Of a stretch of DNA of 52,010 bases, positions 11,059 to 20,610 are shown piece after piece. The DNA is taken from NCBI GenBank assembly GCA_025456065.1, contig JALOLH010000019.1, forward strand, positions 1 to 52,010, given 5' to 3'. The stretch is from Candidatus Nanopelagicales bacterium. Lineage in GTDB: Bacteria > Actinomycetota > Actinomycetes > S36-B12 > CAIYMF01. The notes beneath the pieces are model-generated. The model was not told the DNA's origin. It saw only the letters and a list, made by a program, of their open reading frames with translations, and did no database searches. A program made the translations under genes and the position numbers. Within the stretch, counting starts at the first letter, position 1. Every line of letters begins with the position of its first letter.

Positions 11059-11703
11059 ATGGCTGCCGCCGCCACGCCCGCGCTGGCCCCCGCGGACGTC
11101 CCGATCGACCTGACCGGGGAGCAGGCACGGCGGCTCGCCGAGCGGGAGCTGGCTGATCCCGCGTACCGACAGGCCGAGCCCGGCCTGCTCCAGCAGGCGA
11201 TCGCCTGGCTCGTCGAGCAGGTCGAGCGCATCGTCGCCGAGGCCGGCGCGGCGGCTCCCGGAGGGTGGCTCGGGATCCTGGGCCTGGTCGCGGCGGTGAT
11301 CCTCGCGGTGCTGTTCGCACGCTGGCGGCTGGGCCCGGTCCGCGGCGCGGCCGAGGTCACGTTCGCCGTCGACCCGTCCGTGCCCGCGAGCGCGTACCGG
11401 GCGCGGGCGCACACGCTCGCGGCGGCCGGGGACTGGGACGCCGCCCTGCGGACCAGGATGCGCGCCATCGTGCGCGGCGGCCAGGAGCGCGGCCTCATCG
11501 ACGCGCAGCCCGGATGGACCGCCGACGAGGTGGCCCGGGCCCTCGGCGCCCGGCTGCCCCCGGCCGCCCCCGCCCTCGCCGGGGCCGCCCAGACGTTCGA
11601 CGAGGTGGCCTACGGCGGCCGGCCGGCGTCCGAGGCCGCGTACCGGGTGGTCGCGGCAGCCGACGACGCGGCGGCCCTGGTGCAGCCGGTTGGCCAGCCG
11701 TGA
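11059..11703 (+). CDS. DUF4129 domain protein
   Basis: The 214-residue protein has one membrane segment (about 72-90, WLGILGLVAAVILAVLF) and a cytoplasmic C-terminal DUF4129 domain (DWDAALRTRMRAIVRGGQER to about residue 205). DUF4129 proteins lie next to MoxR ATPases and DUF58 proteins in many bacteria; some are transglutaminase-associated, but this one has no transglutaminase domain and its activity is unknown. The ATG lies 1 nt after the previous stop and the downstream GTG overlaps its own stop, so it is in the middle of a coupled operon. Confidence 0.85.
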   Translation: MAAAATPALAPADVPIDLTGEQARRLAERELADPAYRQAEPGLLQQAIAWLVEQVERIVAEAGAAAPGGWLGILGLVAAVILAVLFARWRLGPVRGAAEVTFAVDPSVPASAYRARAHTLAAAGDWDAALRTRMRAIVRGGQERGLIDAQPGWTADEVARALGARLPPAAPALAGAAQTFDEVAYGGRPASEAAYRVVAAADDAAALVQPVGQP

Positions 11704-12917
11704 GCGGCCCGGCGGTCGTGCGCCCGCTGCCGCCCGCTCCGGCGATCGGCGTGCCCAGCCGGTTCGACCGGATCCGAGCCTGGCGGCCGACCCGGCGCAC
11801 CTTCGCGGTCGCGGGCCTGCTGCTGGTGGCGCTGGTCGTGCTGGTGGTGACCGCACCGCCGCGCACCGGCTCACTGGACCCCGCCGCCGTCGACCCCGGC
11901 GGTTCCCGGGCCCTGGCCAACCTGCTCGCCGACCAGGGCGTGACGGTCCTCGACGTGCGCACGACCGCCGAGGCGGCCGACGCGGCAGCCGGGGCGACGG
12001 TGCTGCTCACCGATCCGTACCTGCCCACGCCGGGCATGCTCGACACGGTCCTGGCTGCCGGGCCCACCCGGCTCGTCCTCGTCGAGCCCGGGCCGGGGAG
12101 CCCGGCGTTCGCACGCCTCGCCGCCGGGGTGGACGTCGCCGACGTCGCCGACGACGGGCCCGTCGCCCCGGGCTGCCGGCTGCGGGCCGCCGCGTCGGCG
12201 GGGACGGCGGTCCTGCCCGGGCCGCGCTACGACGCGCGGGCCTGGGCCGGGAGCGCGGACACCTGCTACGGCGGGAGCGACGCGGCCGGGCTCGTGGTGC
12301 TCCCGGCCACCGGGGGCCGCCCGGAGGTCGTGCTCATGGGCAGCAGCGCCCCGCTCACGAACCAGGACCTCGACGTCGAGGGCAACGCGGCCCTGGCGAT
12401 GAACCTGCTGGGCCGGGACGCCCGGCTCGCCTGGTGGCGGCCGACCCTGGCCGACCCGGCGCTGGCCGGCGAGCCTTCCGCCGACCTGGCCGGGCTGGTG
12501 CCGCCGTGGGTGGTGCCGGTGCTCGTCCAGCTGCTCGTCGCGTGCGGGGTCGTGGCGCTGTGGCGGGGCCGGCGGCTCGGACCGCTCGTGGTCGAGCCGC
12601 TGCCCGTCGTGGTGCGGGCCGGCGAGACCACGGACGGGCACGGACGGCTGCTGCACGCCCAGCACGCCCGCGCGGAGGCCGCCGGGCACCTGCGCGCCGC
12701 CGCCCGATCCCGGATCGGACGGCGGCTCGGCCTCGACGCGACGGCCCCGCCGGCCGCGCTCGTCGCCGCCGTGGCCGCGCGGACCGGCCGTGCGCCGGGG
12801 ACCGTCGAGGCGCTGCTGTACGGTCCGGAGCCAGCCGACGACGCCGCGCTGGTCGCCCTGGACCACGACCTCGCCGAGCTGCTGGCCGCGATCGGGATGG
12901 AGGTGGGGGGGCCATGA
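11700..12917 (+). CDS. DUF4350 domain protein
   Basis: The 405-residue protein has an N-terminal membrane segment (about 39-56, FAVAGLLLVALVVLVVTA), an extracytoplasmic DUF4350 domain starting at about GGSRALANLLADQGVTVLDV, which has a glutamine-amidotransferase-like fold in this family but no obvious catalytic triad here, a second membrane segment (VVPVLVQLLVACGVVALW), and a cytoplasmic tail. GTG 11700 overlaps the DUF4129 stop, and its stop overlaps the moxR ATG. Its fixed place between DUF4129 and MoxR suggests a structural partner of the same complex. Function is not established. Confidence 0.87.
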   Translation: MSGPAVVRPLPPAPAIGVPSRFDRIRAWRPTRRTFAVAGLLLVALVVLVVTAPPRTGSLDPAAVDPGGSRALANLLADQGVTVLDVRTTAEAADAAAGATVLLTDPYLPTPGMLDTVLAAGPTRLVLVEPGPGSPAFARLAAGVDVADVADDGPVAPGCRLRAAASAGTAVLPGPRYDARAWAGSADTCYGGSDAAGLVVLPATGGRPEVVLMGSSAPLTNQDLDVEGNAALAMNLLGRDARLAWWRPTLADPALAGEPSADLAGLVPPWVVPVLVQLLVACGVVALWRGRRLGPLVVEPLPVVVRAGETTDGHGRLLHAQHARAEAAGHLRAAARSRIGRRLGLDATAPPAALVAAVAARTGRAPGTVEALLYGPEPADDAALVALDHDLAELLAAIGMEVGGP

Positions 12918-13870
12918 CGGGACCGGACCCGCGGGAGCCGCTGCTGGCGGTGCGCGCCGAGGTCGGCAAGGCCGTCGTCGGACAGGACGCCGCCGTGACC
13001 GGGTTGGTCATCGCGCTGCTCTGCCGGGGCCACGTGCTGCTCGAGGGGGTGCCGGGCACCGCGAAGACCCTCATGGTCCGGGCCCTGGCCGCGAGCCTCG
13101 CGCTGGACCACAAGCGCGTGCAGTTCACCCCCGACCTCATGCCCGGCGACGTCACGGGCTCACTGGTCTACGACAACCGCACGGCTGCCTTCTCGTTCCG
13201 GCCAGGGCCGGTGTTCACGAACCTGCTGCTCGCCGACGAGATCAACCGCACCCCACCCAAGACCCAGGCCGCGCTGCTCGAGGTGATGGAGGAGGCCCAG
13301 GTCAGCGTCGAGGGCACGCCCCGACCGCTGCCCGACCCGTTCCTGGTGGCCGCCACCCAGAACCCCATCGAGTACGAGGGGACCTACCCCCTCCCCGAGG
13401 CGCAGCTCGACCGGTTCCTGCTCATGCTCACCGTGCCGCTGCCGGAGCGGGACGCCGAGTTCGGGGTGCTGGCCCGCCACCTCGGTGGGTTCGACCCCCG
13501 GGACCTCGCGACGGTCGGCGTCCACCCGGTCGCGACCGCGGAGGACCTGGCCCGGGCGCGGGCCGCGGTCGCGCAGGTCCGGGTCGCCCCCGAGGTGGCC
13601 GCCTACGTCGTGGACCTCGTGCGCGCGACCCGGGCCGCGCCCTCGGCCCGGCTCGGCGTCTCGCCCCGGGGGGCGATCGCCCTGGTCCGCGCCGCCCAGG
13701 CCTGGGCCTGGCTGTGCGGGCGCGACTTCGTCACCCCGGACGACGCGAAGGCGCTCGCGCGGCCGGCGCTGCGGCACCGGATCGGCGTGCGTCCGGAGGC
13801 CGAGCTGGAGGGCGTCACCGCCGACGCGATCGTCGAGTCGGTGCTCGGCAGCGTCCCGGTCCCGCGCTGA
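12914..13870 (+). CDS. MoxR-family AAA+ ATPase
   Basis: This 318-residue MoxR AAA+ protein is probably a chaperone-like ATPase acting on its DUF58/vWA-type neighbours. Walker A is GVPGTAKT, Walker B is LLLADEINR, followed by TPPKTQAALLEVMEE, and the sensor region is ATQNPIEYEGTYPLPEAQ. The C-terminal lid extends to the end. The ATG overlaps the DUF4350 stop (ATGA). The order DUF4129-DUF4350-MoxR-DUF58 is a known conserved actinobacterial set. Substrates are unknown. Confidence 0.94.
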   Translation: MTGPDPREPLLAVRAEVGKAVVGQDAAVTGLVIALLCRGHVLLEGVPGTAKTLMVRALAASLALDHKRVQFTPDLMPGDVTGSLVYDNRTAAFSFRPGPVFTNLLLADEINRTPPKTQAALLEVMEEAQVSVEGTPRPLPDPFLVAATQNPIEYEGTYPLPEAQLDRFLLMLTVPLPERDAEFGVLARHLGGFDPRDLATVGVHPVATAEDLARARAAVAQVRVAPEVAAYVVDLVRATRAAPSARLGVSPRGAIALVRAAQAWAWLCGRDFVTPDDAKALARPALRHRIGVRPEAELEGVTADAIVESVLGSVPVPR

Positions 13871-13882
13871 GGACCGCGGACC

Positions 13883-15196
13883 ATGGTCGTCACGGGGCGC
13901 GCCGGGCTGGTGGCGCTGCTGGCCACCGCCGTGGTCGGCGGCCTGGCCGCCGCCGGGTTGCCCGGGTGGGCCGCCGTGGCCCTGGTCACGGCGGCGCTGG
14001 TGCTCGCCCTGGTCGGCGACATGCTGGCCGCGCCCTCGCCGCGCGCCCTGGCGATCACGCGGACCGGCGACCGCACGGTCCGCCTCGGCGAGGTCGCCAC
14101 GACCACGCTGACGGCGCGCAACACGGGGTCGCGGCGCTGGCGGGGGACGCTCCGCGATGCCTGGGCCCCCACCGCCGGCGCACGGGTGCGGGGCCGCTGC
14201 GACGACCGCGCCGCGCTCGACCTGGCGCCGGGCGACGCGGCCCGCATCCCGGTCGACGTGCGCCCCACCCGGCGCGGGAACCGACGGGCCGACCGGATCA
14301 CGGCCCGCTGCGTGGGTCCGCTGGGCCTGGCCGGGCGGCAGCGCAGCATGCGCGCGGACTGGACGGTGCGCACCCTGCCCTCGTTCGCCTCCCGACGCCA
14401 CCTGCCCTCGCGGCTGGCCCGCCTGCGGGACATGGACGGCCGCCAGGCGATCGCGGTGCGGGCCCAGGGCACGGAGTTCGACTCGCTGCGCGAGTACGTG
14501 CCCGGCGACGACGTGCGCTCGATCGACTGGCGGGCCACCGCCCGGGCAGCCGACGTGATGGTGCGCACATGGCGGCCGGAGCGCGACCGGCGCGTCGTGA
14601 TCGTGCTCGACTCGGGGCGCACCAGCGCCGGGCGGATCGGGGACGAGACCCGGCTGGACCTGCACATGGACGCCGCCCTGCTGCTGGCCGCGCTGGCCGG
14701 GCGGGCCGGCGACCGGGTCGACCTGCTCGCCCACGACCGGCGCACCCGCGTGCAGGTGAGCGGCGGCAGCGGGCCCGCCCTGCTGCCCTCGCTGGTCGAC
14801 GCGATGGCCGACCTCGAGCCGGAGCTGGCCGAGACCGACTCCCGCGGCCTGGTCTCGGCGGTGCTGGCCCGGGTGCGCAAGCGTGCGCTCGTCGTGGTCC
14901 TCACCACGCTGGACCGCGCGCCCATCGAGGAGGGCCTGCTCCCGGCGCTGCCCACGCTCACCGCCCGGCACGTGGTGGTCGTCGCGGCCGCCCGGCTGCC
15001 GGACCCGCCGCCGACCGCGACGGACGCCGCGCAGGCCTACGCCCGGGCCGCCCGGGCCCGTGCCGACCTCGACCGCACGCACGTCACCGCCCAGCTGGCC
15101 CGGATGGGCGTGCGGGTGGTCGACGCCGCACCGGCCGACCTCGCACCGCGGCTCGCGGACACCTACCTGGACCTCAAGGCGCAGGGCCGGCTGTAG
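13883..15196 (+). CDS. DUF58 domain protein (vWA-like MoxR partner)
   Basis: The 437-residue protein has two N-terminal membrane helices (about 8-50), a beta-rich segment, and the DUF58 signature (EFDSLREYVPGDDVRSIDW, then RATAR) running into a von Willebrand factor A-like fold (VVIVLDSGRTSAG). DUF58 proteins accompany MoxR ATPases and may be assembled or remodelled by them. The ATG lies 12 nt after the moxR stop, with a GAGGA Shine-Dalgarno sequence between. It is last in the operon; a hairpin between its stop and the convergent SpoIIM-like gene probably ends transcription from both sides. Confidence 0.92.
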   Translation: MVVTGRAGLVALLATAVVGGLAAAGLPGWAAVALVTAALVLALVGDMLAAPSPRALAITRTGDRTVRLGEVATTTLTARNTGSRRWRGTLRDAWAPTAGARVRGRCDDRAALDLAPGDAARIPVDVRPTRRGNRRADRITARCVGPLGLAGRQRSMRADWTVRTLPSFASRRHLPSRLARLRDMDGRQAIAVRAQGTEFDSLREYVPGDDVRSIDWRATARAADVMVRTWRPERDRRVVIVLDSGRTSAGRIGDETRLDLHMDAALLLAALAGRAGDRVDLLAHDRRTRVQVSGGSGPALLPSLVDAMADLEPELAETDSRGLVSAVLARVRKRALVVVLTTLDRAPIEEGLLPALPTLTARHVVVVAAARLPDPPPTATDAAQAYARAARARADLDRTHVTAQLARMGVRVVDAAPADLAPRLADTYLDLKAQGRL

Positions 15197-15223
15197 GCCG
15201 CGCGCGTGGGCACGCGCTCAGCC
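15189..15223. terminator. Bidirectional hairpin between DUF58 and SpoIIM-like genes
   Basis: The inner arms GCGCGTG (15202-15208) and CACGCGC (15211-15217) pair perfectly, and outer GGCTG/CAGCC can extend the stem. It fills the 21-nt gap between two convergent stop codons and takes in both. There is no T tract. Confidence 0.5.
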
Positions 15224-16219
15224 CGCGGTCGGAGCGAGCTCGGTCGCCGAGCCCTGGGCGGTCACGTCACCGGTGTGACCCGCCCGGGCGGCCCGCCGGC
15301 CGTAGGTGCCGACGTAGGCCAGGAACCCGCCCAGCGCGAGCACCCCGATGCCGACGCGGGCCCAGGTCGGCAGCCCCGAGGGGGTGACGAAGGCCTCGAT
15401 GACGCCGGAGAGCAGCAGCACGACCACCAGCCCCAGGGCGATCCCGACCGCGGCCCGGCCCTCGGCCGCGAGCGCGACCGAGCGGGGCCGGGGACCCGGG
15501 TCGATCCACTGCCAGCCCAGCCGCATGCCCGCGCCGGCGGCCACGAACACGGCCGTCAGCTCGAGCAGGCCGTGCGGCGCGATCAGCCCGAGGAACAGGT
15601 CGGCGCGGCCGTTCGCCGCCATGAGTCCCCCGACGATGCCCACGTTCAGGGCGTTCTGGGCGAGCACGTACACCGCAGGCAGGACGAAGAACCCTCCGGC
15701 GACGAGCACCAGGGCCGACACCCAGGCGTTGTTGGTCCACACCTGGGCGGCGAACCCGGCAGCGGCGTCCGAGGAGTAGTAGGCCTCGAAGTCCTCGGTC
15801 ACCAGCTGGCGGATCTCCTCGGGGGTGCCGAGGGCCGCCTGGACCGCCGGGTCCCGCGCCACCCAGGCCCCGACCAGCAGCGCGACGAGGGTGAACCCCG
15901 CCGCTGCGGCCAGGCACCACCAGCGCGCCCGCCACACGGCGGCGGGGAAGCCCATCCGGAAGAACGCGAGCACCTCGCCGCGCACGCTCGGCGAGGTCCC
16001 GGTCACCCGGGAGCGCGCCTGGGCGACCAGCTGGGTGAGCCGGCCGACGACGACCGGGTCGGGAGCGGCGCTGCGGACCATCGACAGGTGCGTGCCGGTG
16101 CGCTGGTAGAGGTCGACCAGCTCGGTCGCCTCGCCGTCGCGGAGCCTGCGGCGGCCGGTCAGCGCCGCCAGCCGGTCCCAGGTGGAGCCGTGCGCGCGGG
16201 TGAAGGCCTCGAGGTCCAC
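15218..16219 (-). CDS. SpoIIM-like (stage II sporulation protein M family) membrane protein
   Basis: The 333-residue integral membrane protein has a cytoplasmic N-terminus (DLEAFTRAHGSTWDRLAAL) and about six membrane segments. The conserved core includes VWTNNAWVSALVLVAGG and LIAPHGLLELTAVF, as in the SpoIIM/DUF95 family. In endospore formers SpoIIM takes part in engulfment with SpoIID and SpoIIP; in non-sporulating actinobacteria the role is unknown and the gene is usually paired with an RDD protein, as here. GTG 16219 has no Shine-Dalgarno sequence but has TACGCT seven nt upstream, so the mRNA is probably leaderless. Confidence 0.9.
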   Translation of the reverse strand: MDLEAFTRAHGSTWDRLAALTGRRRLRDGEATELVDLYQRTGTHLSMVRSAAPDPVVVGRLTQLVAQARSRVTGTSPSVRGEVLAFFRMGFPAAVWRARWWCLAAAAGFTLVALLVGAWVARDPAVQAALGTPEEIRQLVTEDFEAYYSSDAAAGFAAQVWTNNAWVSALVLVAGGFFVLPAVYVLAQNALNVGIVGGLMAANGRADLFLGLIAPHGLLELTAVFVAAGAGMRLGWQWIDPGPRPRSVALAAEGRAAVGIALGLVVVLLLSGVIEAFVTPSGLPTWARVGIGVLALGGFLAYVGTYGRRAARAGHTGDVTAQGSATELAPTAG

Positions 16220-16226
16220 GGCGGCC

Positions 16227-16232
16227 AGCGTA
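16227..16232 (-). promoter_or_regulatory. -10 box of the SpoIIM-like gene (leaderless)
   Basis: TACGCT on the minus strand is followed by 7 nt and then GTG 16219. The 49-nt gap to the divergent RDD gene must hold both promoters. Confidence 0.5.
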
Positions 16233-16268
16233 GGGCGCCGGCGGGGCCGGGGCGGCAGGATGGGCTGC

Positions 16269-17174
16269 ATGCCCGACCTGGTCACCGGCGACGCCGTCAC
16301 CCTGGAGCTGCGGGTGGCCGGGCTGCCCTCGCGCACGCTGGCGCTGGCCGTCGACCTCGCGGTGCAGCTCAGCCTGCTCGCCCTGGGCCTCGTGCTGGCC
16401 ACGTGGGTCTTCGAGGGCGGGGGCAGCCCGGGCGCCCAGGCCGCGGTGACGCTGGCGGTCGTGGTCGGCGTGCTCGTCGGCTGGCCGACGCTGCTGGAGA
16501 CCGCCACGCGCGGCCGCTCGCTGGGCAAGCTGCTCATGGGCCTGCGGGTGGTGCGGGACGACGGCGGGCCGGTCCGCATGCGCCACGCGCTGGTCCGCGC
16601 CCTGGCGATGGTCTTCCTCGACCTGTGGGTCACCTCGGGGGTCGTCGGCGCGCTGTCGGCCCTGGTGTCCGCGCGCTCGAAGCGGATGGGCGACCACCTC
16701 GCCGGCACCATCGTGGTCGGCGAGCGGATCCCGCGAGCCTCGGCACCGCCGGCGGAGGCCCAGATCCTGATGCCGCCGCCGCTGGCCGGCTGGGCTGCGG
16801 GGCTCGACCTCGTCGGCGTGCCCGACGACCTGGCCCTGCACGCGCGGACGTTCCTGCACCGGGCGGCCGGCCTGGACCCCCGCGCGCGGGAGGCGACCGC
16901 ACGGCAGCTGGCCACGGCGCTGGCCGGGCACGTCCGCACCCCGGCACCCGTCGGCACCCCGGCCGAGGCCTACCTCGCGGCGGTCCTCGCCGAACGCAGC
17001 CGGCGCGCCCAGCTCGCCGGGCCGGCCGCGGGATGGGGGCTCCCCGGGCCGGGCGCCGTCGCCCCGCCCCCGTCGGCCGCGCCGGCGACGCCCGCAGCGC
17101 CCCTGCCGCCCGCGCCACCGCCGGATGTCCCACCGGCCGCGCCACCGCCACCGGGCTTCACGCTGCCACGCTAG
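16269..17174 (+). CDS. RDD-family membrane protein
   Basis: The 301-residue protein has an N-terminal RDD domain with about three membrane segments. The RDD-type motif is around LPSRTLALAVDLAVQ, and the GRSLGKLLMGLRVV segment is typical of the family. A long cytoplasmic C-terminus ends in a Pro/Ala-rich tail. RDD proteins are proposed to be transporters or membrane regulators; the role here is unknown. ATG 16269 is used because it begins the conserved stretch; ATG 16260, three codons upstream, is equally open. It is divergent from the SpoIIM-like gene and convergent with the GH2 gene, with 13 nt between stops. Confidence 0.9.
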   Translation: MPDLVTGDAVTLELRVAGLPSRTLALAVDLAVQLSLLALGLVLATWVFEGGGSPGAQAAVTLAVVVGVLVGWPTLLETATRGRSLGKLLMGLRVVRDDGGPVRMRHALVRALAMVFLDLWVTSGVVGALSALVSARSKRMGDHLAGTIVVGERIPRASAPPAEAQILMPPPLAGWAAGLDLVGVPDDLALHARTFLHRAAGLDPRAREATARQLATALAGHVRTPAPVGTPAEAYLAAVLAERSRRAQLAGPAAGWGLPGPGAVAPPPSAAPATPAAPLPPAPPPDVPPAAPPPPGFTLPR

Positions 17175-17187
17175 GCCGGCCGGGTGA

Positions 17188-20100
17188 TCAGTCGGCGTCG
17201 CGCACGGACAGGCGCATGGTCACCTCGTGGCGCTGCCCGGCCGGGATCGTGTACGCCGGCAGCAGCGCGGCCACCCCGGGCAGGTCCCCGCCGACCCCAC
17301 GCTGGCGGCGGTCCACGTTGAGCGTGACCTCCGAGCCGGCCACGAGGTCGTGGTCGTGCTCGGCAGCGTCGAGCGCCTCCTGGGTCCAGGGCCAGGCGGT
17401 GAAGCCGAGGCGGTCCCCGGTGACGTCCTCGACGCGCAGCACAGTGCTCGGGGCGATCGCCTCGAGCCAGCGCACCTCGGTCCGGTTGCCGTTCTCCTGC
17501 GGCCTGACGTACCGGTGTGGGAGCTCGGCCAGGGGCAGCTCGTGGATCGCCGTGACGGCCCCGCGGTTGCGGTCGACGTAGTTCTCGTGCGGGCCCTTGC
17601 CGTACCAGCGCACACGGTCGACCTGCGGCAGCCGCATGGTCATCCCGATGCGGTACATGTCCCGGTCCGGCACGAGGGCGTGGTGCACCTCGACGGCGCC
17701 GTCCTCGCTGAACCGGTAGCGCAGCACCCCCGCGCCGAACAGCCAGCCGTCGAGGGCGAGGGTGACCCGCACGCCGGCCGAGGTGCGCTCGGCGGCGGCG
17801 CCGACCACGTCGATGCGCAGGTCGCGCCACGACGTGTCGACCAGGACCTCCTGCAGGCGCCGGTCGATGTTGCCGTAGCCGCGGTCGTTGTCGGTCAGGG
17901 CCCGCCAGTGGTTCGGGCGCAGCGGACCGCTCAGCAGCTCGCGGCCGTCCCGCTGCCACGAGACCAGGTGGCCGCTGGCACGGTCGATCCGGAAGGTCGT
18001 GCGAACGGCCTCGACGAGCCACCCCTCGCGGTCCTCCAGGTAGCGGACCGTCGCGGCCGACCCGGGGGCCAGTCGTGGGGCACCCGAGGGCCGCGGCACG
18101 GCGACCGGTTGCAGGGCGCGGGCGGCCCGCTGGGCGGTGGACCCGACCGCGTCGGAGGCGCGGACGCCGAGCACGCCGGGCGTGCCGACCAGCGAGGCGA
18201 TCCGCCCGGTCAGCCCCGCTCCCCGTGCCACGCCGCGCAGGGCGGTGCGGGCCAGGCCGCTGGTCCCGGGGTCGCCCAGCAGCCCGCCCGGACGGGCCAG
18301 CTCGGGCGCCTCGGCACCGGTGCCGCCCGAGGCGCCCGCAGCGGGCACGACAAGGAACTCGTCGAACGCGACGGGTGCGCCCGCCGGCGCCCAGGCGGTG
18401 GCCAGGCGCTGGTGGAAGGCCACGCGGACGACCAGCTCCGCCGACGCGCCCGCCGCGTCGCCGTCGGCCACCGCGGCGGCTACGGCCGCGACCTCGGGCA
18501 CGGACCAGGCCACCCGCGTCCGGGGGGCGGCGGCCACCGGGGCGAGGGCGTGCGTGGCCACCAGCGTGCCGTCGAGGCGCACCTCGAGCACCGGGTCGAA
18601 CGCCGCGGCGTCGGTGAAGCTCAGCCGGTTGGCCACCTCGAAGGACCCGGCGGACGCGTCGACGGCGGTCACGGCGATCGGCCGGTACCCCCAGTACACC
18701 TCCCGGGCGCTCGGGTGCTCCGTGCGATCGGGGCCGAGGATGCCGTTGTTGCAGAAGTAGCGGTGGTTGCGGGTCTCCCCGAAGTCCCCGCCGTAGTGCC
18801 ACCGGGCGGTCCCGTCGGGCCCGACCCGTCGCAGCGACTGGTCGACGTAGTCCCAGACGAACCCGCCGAGCTGGTTGGGGTAGCGGTGGAACACCTCGAG
18901 GTACTCGGCGAAGTTCCCCAGGCTGTTCTCCATCGCGTGGGCGAACTCGCACAGCATCACCGGTCGGTCGGCCACCCACTCCGGGCCCAGCGGCTTGTCG
19001 TCGGTGAAGAACCGGTTGGTGACCGCGCTGGTGGGGCCGGGCGTCAGCCGCTCGCCGCGGCTGAGCATGGCCATCTGCTCGGCCGTGGCGTACATGCGGG
19101 AGACGACGTCGCTCACTCCGGGCTGGTGGTCGCCCTCGTAGTGGTAGGGGCGGGTGCCGTCGAGGGCGTCGGCGGCGGCACGCATGCGGGCGAAGTTGCC
19201 CCCGCCCGGGCCGCCCTGGCCGGCCTCGTTGCCCAGCGACCACATGACGATGCTGGGGTGGTTGCGGTCGGCCAGGACCATCCGCTCCATCCGGTCGACC
19301 ACCGCCGCGGCCCACACCGGGTTGTCGCCGGGGACGTTCCGGCGGCGCACCCCGTGGGTCTCCAGGTCGCACTCGTCCATCACGTACAGGCCGAGCTCGT
19401 CGCAGAGGTCGTAGAGCAGCTGGGGGTTCGGGTAGTGGGCGCACCGGATGGCGTTGATGTTGAGCCGCTTGGCCTGGAGCAGGTCCTCGCGGTAGCGGTG
19501 CTCCGGGACGACCCAGCCGTGGTCGGGGTCGAAGTCGTGCCGGTTCACGCCGTGGAAGGTGATCGGCCGGCCGTTCACCAGCAGCTGGCCGTTGGCGATG
19601 CGGATGGTCCGGATGCCGGTGCGCAGCCGCAGGGCCTGGTGCGGCGCGACCCGTGCCCGTGACCCCGCCGGTTGTTCGCGCAGCACGGCGACGACCTCGT
19701 ACAGGTGGGGTGTCTCGGCGCTCCAGGCCGCCGCGCCGGGCACGCCGACCGCCACCCGGGCGACGGCCTCCCGCCCGGGTCGGACCCGGACCGCCCCGGT
19801 CCCCACGGCCCGCCGCTGGCCGGCCCCCGGCGCACGCAGCAGCACCTCGACCTCGGCACGGACGACGCGGCGCCTGGCGTTGCCGACCGTCACCTCGACC
19901 TCGATCGAGCCGTCGCCCGAGGCCACGTCGAGGTCGGTGCGCACGTGCACGTCGACCATCGAGACCACCGGTTCCGCGAGCAGGTACACCGGGCGGAAGA
20001 TGCCGCTGAGGAACCACATGTCCTGGTCCTCGAGGTAGGTCCCGTCGGTGTAGCGCCAGACGACCGCGGTGAGCCGGTTCTCGCCGGGTCCCAGGTGGTC

Positions 20101-20610
20101 GGTCAGGTCGAACTCGGCGGGGGTGAACGAGCCCTGCGCGTAGCCGACCTCGCGGCCGTTGCAGTACACCAGCAGGCCGGCCTTGACGCCCTCGAAGACC
20201 ACCGAGATCCGCCGGCCCGCCCACGCTGCGGGCACCTCGAAGGTCCGCGCGTAGACGCCGGCCTCGTTGCGCGCCTGGTCGATCCGGGGGATCCGTCGCC
20301 TGTCGATGGCCGGGGGGTAGGTGTTGGCCAGGTAGATGGGCAGGCCGTGCCCCTCGAGCTGCCACAGCGCCGGCACCGGGATCCGCCCGACGCCCTGCGG
20401 CCCGGCGGCCGCCGCGGCGTGGCCGTCGAAGCCGACCAGGCCCTCGACGAACGCGAACTCCCACTCCCCGGCCAGGTCCAGGCGGTTGCTCCGGCGGCCC
20501 GCGTCGAGGTCCTCGAGGGAGTCGAACCGCTCCAGCAGCGCACGGCCGCGCCTGCGCCCGACGGCGAAGCTGGCCGGGTCCGTCCAGTAGGGCCGGGGCG
20601 TCGGGGTCAC
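17188..20610 (-). CDS. Glycoside hydrolase family 2, beta-galactosidase type
   Basis: The 1140-residue protein has the LacZ-type architecture: N-terminal sugar-binding jelly roll ([25 protein letters not shown]), immunoglobulin-like domain, TIM barrel, and a C-terminal beta-sandwich. The acid/base Glu is E462 in SLGNEAGQG and the nucleophile is E555 in [11 protein letters not shown], both in the expected contexts. There is no signal peptide, so it acts on sugars brought into the cytoplasm, hydrolysing beta-galactosides or related substrates. GTG 20610 overlaps the MFS stop by 3 nt, so carrier and enzyme are co-translated. LacZ-like specificity is inferred; the protein is longer than E. coli LacZ (about 1024), with a low-complexity insert around residues 690-850. 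Confidence 0.93.
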   Translation of the reverse strand: MTPTPRPYWTDPASFAVGRRRGRALLERFDSLEDLDAGRRSNRLDLAGEWEFAFVEGLVGFDGHAAAAAGPQGVGRIPVPALWQLEGHGLPIYLANTYPPAIDRRRIPRIDQARNEAGVYARTFEVPAAWAGRRISVVFEGVKAGLLVYCNGREVGYAQGSFTPAEFDLTDHLGPGENRLTAVVWRYTDGTYLEDQDMWFLSGIFRPVYLLAEPVVSMVDVHVRTDLDVASGDGSIEVEVTVGNARRRVVRAEVEVLLRAPGAGQRRAVGTGAVRVRPGREAVARVAVGVPGAAAWSAETPHLYEVVAVLREQPAGSRARVAPHQALRLRTGIRTIRIANGQLLVNGRPITFHGVNRHDFDPDHGWVVPEHRYREDLLQAKRLNINAIRCAHYPNPQLLYDLCDELGLYVMDECDLETHGVRRRNVPGDNPVWAAAVVDRMERMVLADRNHPSIVMWSLGNEAGQGGPGGGNFARMRAAADALDGTRPYHYEGDHQPGVSDVVSRMYATAEQMAMLSRGERLTPGPTSAVTNRFFTDDKPLGPEWVADRPVMLCEFAHAMENSLGNFAEYLEVFHRYPNQLGGFVWDYVDQSLRRVGPDGTARWHYGGDFGETRNHRYFCNNGILGPDRTEHPSAREVYWGYRPIAVTAVDASAGSFEVANRLSFTDAAAFDPVLEVRLDGTLVATHALAPVAAAPRTRVAWSVPEVAAVAAAVADGDAAGASAELVVRVAFHQRLATAWAPAGAPVAFDEFLVVPAAGASGGTGAEAPELARPGGLLGDPGTSGLARTALRGVARGAGLTGRIASLVGTPGVLGVRASDAVGSTAQRAARALQPVAVPRPSGAPRLAPGSAATVRYLEDREGWLVEAVRTTFRIDRASGHLVSWQRDGRELLSGPLRPNHWRALTDNDRGYGNIDRRLQEVLVDTSWRDLRIDVVGAAAERTSAGVRVTLALDGWLFGAGVLRYRFSEDGAVEVHHALVPDRDMYRIGMTMRLPQVDRVRWYGKGPHENYVDRNRGAVTAIHELPLAELPHRYVRPQENGNRTEVRWLEAIAPSTVLRVEDVTGDRLGFTAWPWTQEALDAAEHDHDLVAGSEVTLNVDRRQRGVGGDLPGVAALLPAYTIPAGQRHEVTMRLSVRDAD

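Noticed and set aside
17174-17188. GGCCGGCC palindrome between RDD and GH2 stops as a terminator
   Set aside because: It has no loop and is a common word at this GC content.
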